DNA from: Chrysophaeum taylorii
Taxonomy: Eukaryota > Sar > Pelagophyceae > Pelagomonadales > Pelagomonadaceae
Direction: 5' to 3'
Assembly (NCBI GenBank): GCA_029834535.1
Contig: JAQMWT010000137.1
Span: 1-64,000, forward strand
DNA length: 64,000 nucleotides
Shown here in pieces: positions 61,002 through 64,000 of the stretch; the first letter of the stretch is position 1; every line of letters starts with the position of its first letter. The notes below the pieces were generated by a model that was given only the letters and a program-made list of their open reading frames with translations, did not search any database and was not told the origin of the DNA. Position numbers and translations under genes: made by a program.

Positions 61002-61553
61002 GTGTACATAGACACCGATAGACAGACCCCCTTAGAATGTATAGACAGTGTCAACTGCGTGACTGAACCCACAGGTTCCCCGTCAAGTGCTATGGCAGAA
61101 CACGCAGCACGAGCCGCACCCAAGGCGATCACAGGTGCGGATACATTGAAGCTCGAAGCTCCTGTAGTTGAGTTTCTTAACAATGGAAATCGATTACAGC
61201 TTCAGACTCGCAAGGTATCCTTGCAAATCAAACACATTAAGCAATTATTACGGTCCAGTCATGCCGATGCTTTACTCGAGTACGACTCGTACGAAGCATA
61301 TACTCGGTCATGCAAGGACTACGAGACCCTCCGGAATCAAATTCTCGATCGCGTTTTCCTGGAATGGAAGACCGATCGGGCTGCTGATCTCCGTTTAGCT
61401 GTTGATGAATTGCCCCCTGAGTATCAGGAATGGCATTTCACCAACGAAGCTTTCCCCCACTTACCTGATGCAGAAGTAGCTCAGCTAGCTACTGTCTGTT
61501 ACGACTATGAAGTCAAGGCATTACGTCCTGAAATCAATGCTCGTTTCTTATAA
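61002..61553 (+). CDS. Element Z gag-like ORF, first part
   Basis: 183 codons from 61002; ATG at 61092 (MAEHAARAAPKAITGADTLK) is a likelier start. Helical and charged (QTRKVSLQIKHIKQLLRSSH), no membrane segment, so a structural protein is plausible. Stops at 61553, and the next ORF follows closely in another frame. Confidence 0.45.
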   Translation: MYIDTDRQTPLECIDSVNCVTEPTGSPSSAMAEHAARAAPKAITGADTLKLEAPVVEFLNNGNRLQLQTRKVSLQIKHIKQLLRSSHADALLEYDSYEAYTRSCKDYETLRNQILDRVFLEWKTDRAADLRLAVDELPPEYQEWHFTNEAFPHLPDAEVAQLATVCYDYEVKALRPEINARFL

Positions 61554-61625
61554 GAGGAACGAATCTTAAATCGCGCGCACCCGAAGGCACTAACTATCGA
61601 CACCCGTGTTCGTGCCCCTGTTACC

Positions 61626-62471
61626 ATGTTTTCGTTAACTACTGCTGACTGGCACACTTATCAGAACACGTATGCTACATTCTTGCATACTTACTTCAAT
61701 CTTGAAAGTGTTGGGAAACCGGCACTTGCGGCCTGGCCCGCCATCAATGAGGTATACAACAAAAGTTATTTACCCAACAAGGCTCGAGCTATTATGTTCA
61801 TCGCCTTTAGTCACTACGAGGCTGTTACGACTACTGATGTGTCCTATTTGAAACAGCAATTAAACTCTGTTGTTTATAATCCTAACTGGTATGTCCATGT
61901 ATTTATCGAAGCTGTCCAAGCATTTAGGCAAATCTCTTACCAACTTAACCAGGAAGAGACTGACCTTCAATTCGACTTTGGCACTCTTTGCATAAAAATC
62001 TATGAAGAGATACATCGGCATTATGCCGATAATACCAGCAACAACCGCTACGATCGTGGTTGGGTAGATTGGTGTTATATGTACGAAACCCGATCTTCAT
62101 CTCGGCCTGTGCCAGAAGCTGAACGATTGTGTCACCCTACCAACCCTAGCTACATTTTAGAATACGCATTAGACCTTTACAATGTAGTATCAAATGGGTC
62201 GAACAAAAGACGCTTAGAACGCCCTGTTTCTTGGCAACCCTATGTCGAAGGTTTATCATCTCAACCAAAGCCAAAGTTACTCCTTACACATACTTTGGAC
62301 TCATCGGACAAAAGTCTGACTCAAACTGCTAACACACTCGCCTTCATCACTTCGTCCCAGCCTGGTACATCTTCCACGTTCAATGCTAGACGCTTGCGCA
62401 ACTCTAATGATGCTCGCCAGCCTTTCTCTCGCAGCAATTTATCGTATTATCGTCCTGGTGATTCTTACTAA
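61626..62471 (+). CDS. Element Z gag-like ORF, second part
   Basis: 281 codons (MFSLTTADWHTYQNTYATFL...). Tyr- and Trp-rich helical sequence (YNPNWYVHVFIEAVQAFRQI, RGWVDWCYMYETRS) with a basic, Asn/Ser-rich C-terminus ending NLSYYRPG. This is the profile of a capsid-type protein. The minus copy has a matching SYYRP stretch near 60205. Retroposon T5 is inserted at its end. Confidence 0.45.
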   Translation: MFSLTTADWHTYQNTYATFLHTYFNLESVGKPALAAWPAINEVYNKSYLPNKARAIMFIAFSHYEAVTTTDVSYLKQQLNSVVYNPNWYVHVFIEAVQAFRQISYQLNQEETDLQFDFGTLCIKIYEEIHRHYADNTSNNRYDRGWVDWCYMYETRSSSRPVPEAERLCHPTNPSYILEYALDLYNVVSNGSNKRRLERPVSWQPYVEGLSSQPKPKLLLTHTLDSSDKSLTQTANTLAFITSSQPGTSSTFNARRLRNSNDARQPFSRSNLSYYRPGDSY

Positions 62472-62587
62472 CTAAACTAACTAACCTCAGACCTCTCCCG
62501 AGCATGGGAGCCAGGCCGGACCGACAGGTGCCAGTCCGGAATCACGTGCCTGTAGACGAGGAGCGCCGAAAGGTCGGTCGGCGGAGA
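62469..62587 (-). mobile_element. GTTA-tailed retroposon T5 inside element Z
   Basis: 119 bp, minus orientation. Target duplication GTGATTCTTAC at 62458-62468 and 62588-62598. Confidence 0.85.
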
Positions 62588-62676
62588 GTGATTCTTACGT
62601 CACCAAGAAAACTGCCGGACAGTCCCATGACCGTCCAATTTACCCCCGCACTTTTGACCGGCCCTCTCGGTCTAAC

Positions 62677-63540
62677 ATGAGATTATTAGATCGAACAAAC
62701 CACACCTTAAACACCCTGCGAGAACTCTGTAGCGAACTCACGAAGCATGTGACAGATAATGATACCACGGCTCAGCTACAACAGAATATCGACAAGTTAT
62801 TTGAGACTCTATTACAATCAGCTGACATTCTGTCAACGACATCTACTGAGGACAACAGTAGTTTACTTCGTCTAAACGAACAGCTCATGTTTGCAGAAGA
62901 CATCATTTATGATGTAGACGTTCATCTATCCTCGACCGAAAAGTCGTTAAACTACGTGGAGCCACAACACCATACTGTTGTTACTGCTCCCACCCCAAAG
63001 GCAACTCCTCCTACTACAAACACACAGGGTAATCCTTCCAATACTGTGTCTAACCTCTTTACCGCTTCCGCCATCTCGGCTTTACCACCAGCATTATTGT
63101 CCTCGCTATCTTCACAGGTCCAATCTGCCCTCAACACACCATCACAAGCCGAAACCAAAAGGGATGCCGATCATACTTCGCTATCGTCATTTGATGAAAA
63201 GCACGGCATGGCTGATGAGGCTGACGAACCATCACCACCTGTTCAACCGATCATTATTCCAACGAATCTGTTATTGCTGAAGAACTTCTTTACAGCCAGC
63301 CTCTCCACTACTTGCCCACATTCGGAAAACGCCTTCCTCACCAACTACATGAAGGTAAACAGTGTCCCTCCACATTGCTCTTTTCTATATTTTGACTCTT
63401 GTGCTACCATCTCATTGATGTCCACTTACGATTTTGCAATACCCAATCATATAATTCCATTGGACTCCAAATACGCGCCGATTGTTATTCAGACGGCTAC
63501 AGGACAACAACGGGCATCACATATGATGTTAACCACGTAA
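62677..63540 (+). CDS. Element Z protease-like ORF, plus copy
   Basis: 287 codons (MRLLDRTNHTLNTLRELCSE...). An N-terminal coil, then a Thr/Pro-rich linker, then FDSCATISLMS and IVIQTATGQQRASHMML. The last two align with YADTCASQHVINF and AIQTATDTQRITHAMII of the minus copy. The linkers differ, so the two copies are diverged members and not a recent duplication. Confidence 0.5.
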   Translation: MRLLDRTNHTLNTLRELCSELTKHVTDNDTTAQLQQNIDKLFETLLQSADILSTTSTEDNSSLLRLNEQLMFAEDIIYDVDVHLSSTEKSLNYVEPQHHTVVTAPTPKATPPTTNTQGNPSNTVSNLFTASAISALPPALLSSLSSQVQSALNTPSQAETKRDADHTSLSSFDEKHGMADEADEPSPPVQPIIIPTNLLLLKNFFTASLSTTCPHSENAFLTNYMKVNSVPPHCSFLYFDSCATISLMSTYDFAIPNHIIPLDSKYAPIVIQTATGQQRASHMMLTT

Positions 63541-63996
63541 CTTGTTATTCCCCTACCAGATCATCCACAAGTTGGCTATGTTAAGATCGACTTCGCTTTA
63601 TGTCTTCACCCAGTGCATGACCGACATCTCGCTATCCTGAGCATGCTCGAGTGGAACCAGACGAACCTGACCACTGTGTTCAATGATCGAGCTGAGCCAA
63701 AGCTCAGCGCTGTCACGAGCCGCATAGACAAAGATGTACGTATACCCATGCACTACATAGCAGCTAATTTACCTGCTCTCCCTTGTCTCACTTACAACAT
63801 CGCGCGCGACAAGCGGCTGGAACTTCGCTCTCTCGCATTTCCCCTCAAGCGATACCATGAAAACAGGGATCTACTGGCATACTACAACTACCTACTCCAA
63901 AGAGTTTTACCAGATCGCCCGTGGATTCGCCCTTTGGTTCTCAATCTTCGGAAACAGAACAAGTTTGTTCAGCAAAACACGCAGCCATTAACCTGA
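63541..63996 (+). CDS. Element Z continuation at the window edge
   Basis: 127 codons from 63613. KRLELRSLAFPLKRYHENRD and DRPWIRPLVLNL resemble a minus-strand stretch at about 58845-58965. The element runs out of the window at 64000. Confidence 0.4.
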   Translation, partial: LVIPLPDHPQVGYVKIDFALCLHPVHDRHLAILSMLEWNQTNLTTVFNDRAEPKLSAVTSRIDKDVRIPMHYIAANLPALPCLTYNIARDKRLELRSLAFPLKRYHENRDLLAYYNYLLQRVLPDRPWIRPLVLNLRKQNKFVQQNTQPLT

Positions 63997-64000
63997 CTAC

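Overview
The window looks like repeat-rich nuclear DNA of a eukaryotic microbe. Its few host-like genes are GC-rich and show no visible introns: a kinesin, an ankyrin-type protein and a coiled-coil protein. There is no operon structure, ribosomal RNA, convincing tRNA or CRISPR. The ankyrin-type repeats (LKWARxxGCPW) and an RT plus restriction-nuclease-like LINE would suit an alga or other protist, perhaps a stramenopile. That placement is a guess.

Layout. 1-772: edge of a copia LTR element. About 810-3560: broken hAT DNA transposon. 3561-4449: simple repeats. 4450-8718: copia element B. About 9180-14010: the host gene island, with an ankyrin-type protein (minus), a His/Cys-rich ORF (minus), a kinesin (plus) and a coiled-coil protein (minus, overlapping the kinesin tail by 10 bp). 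14087-18250: Helitron-helicase fragments (called H) in both orientations, invaded by short 3' pieces of a LINE (called Y). 18249-18973: a possible small gene, then CT and GGAC repeats. 18974-23381: an inverted LTR fragment joined to chimeric copia element E. 23382-36063: more H and Y units. One of these H units is split by a young 7.4-kb Ty3/gypsy element (24676-32080). The same stretch has a ladder of tandem Y truncations (33948-35295) and a 167-codon repeat/membrane ORF (35330-35833). 36064-39400: a minisatellite, a decayed coiled-coil gene and a decayed second LINE. About 39424-42656: the longest Y LINE copy (RT and nuclease-like domains, then three tandem 3' ends). 42662-47822: the most complete copia element, F. 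47838-49657: H and Y units. 49658-54368: copia element G. 54369-55700: an orphan ORF. About 55700-64000: an AT-richer region with two related copies, in opposite orientation, of an unclassified gag/protease-like element (called Z). It also carries three of five short retroposons with a GTTA-repeat tail (called T).

The order of events can be read from the nesting. H units carry an ACAGACAA-type microsatellite. LINE Y inserted there again and again. Copia F (target duplication ACATC) and gypsy (CGGC) then inserted into H/Y sequence. T retroposons inserted into gypsy, copia G and Z. Apart from about 4.8 kb of host genes, almost everything is mobile DNA. LTR elements and the Z pieces are treated here as fossils, with only their parts and boundaries given.
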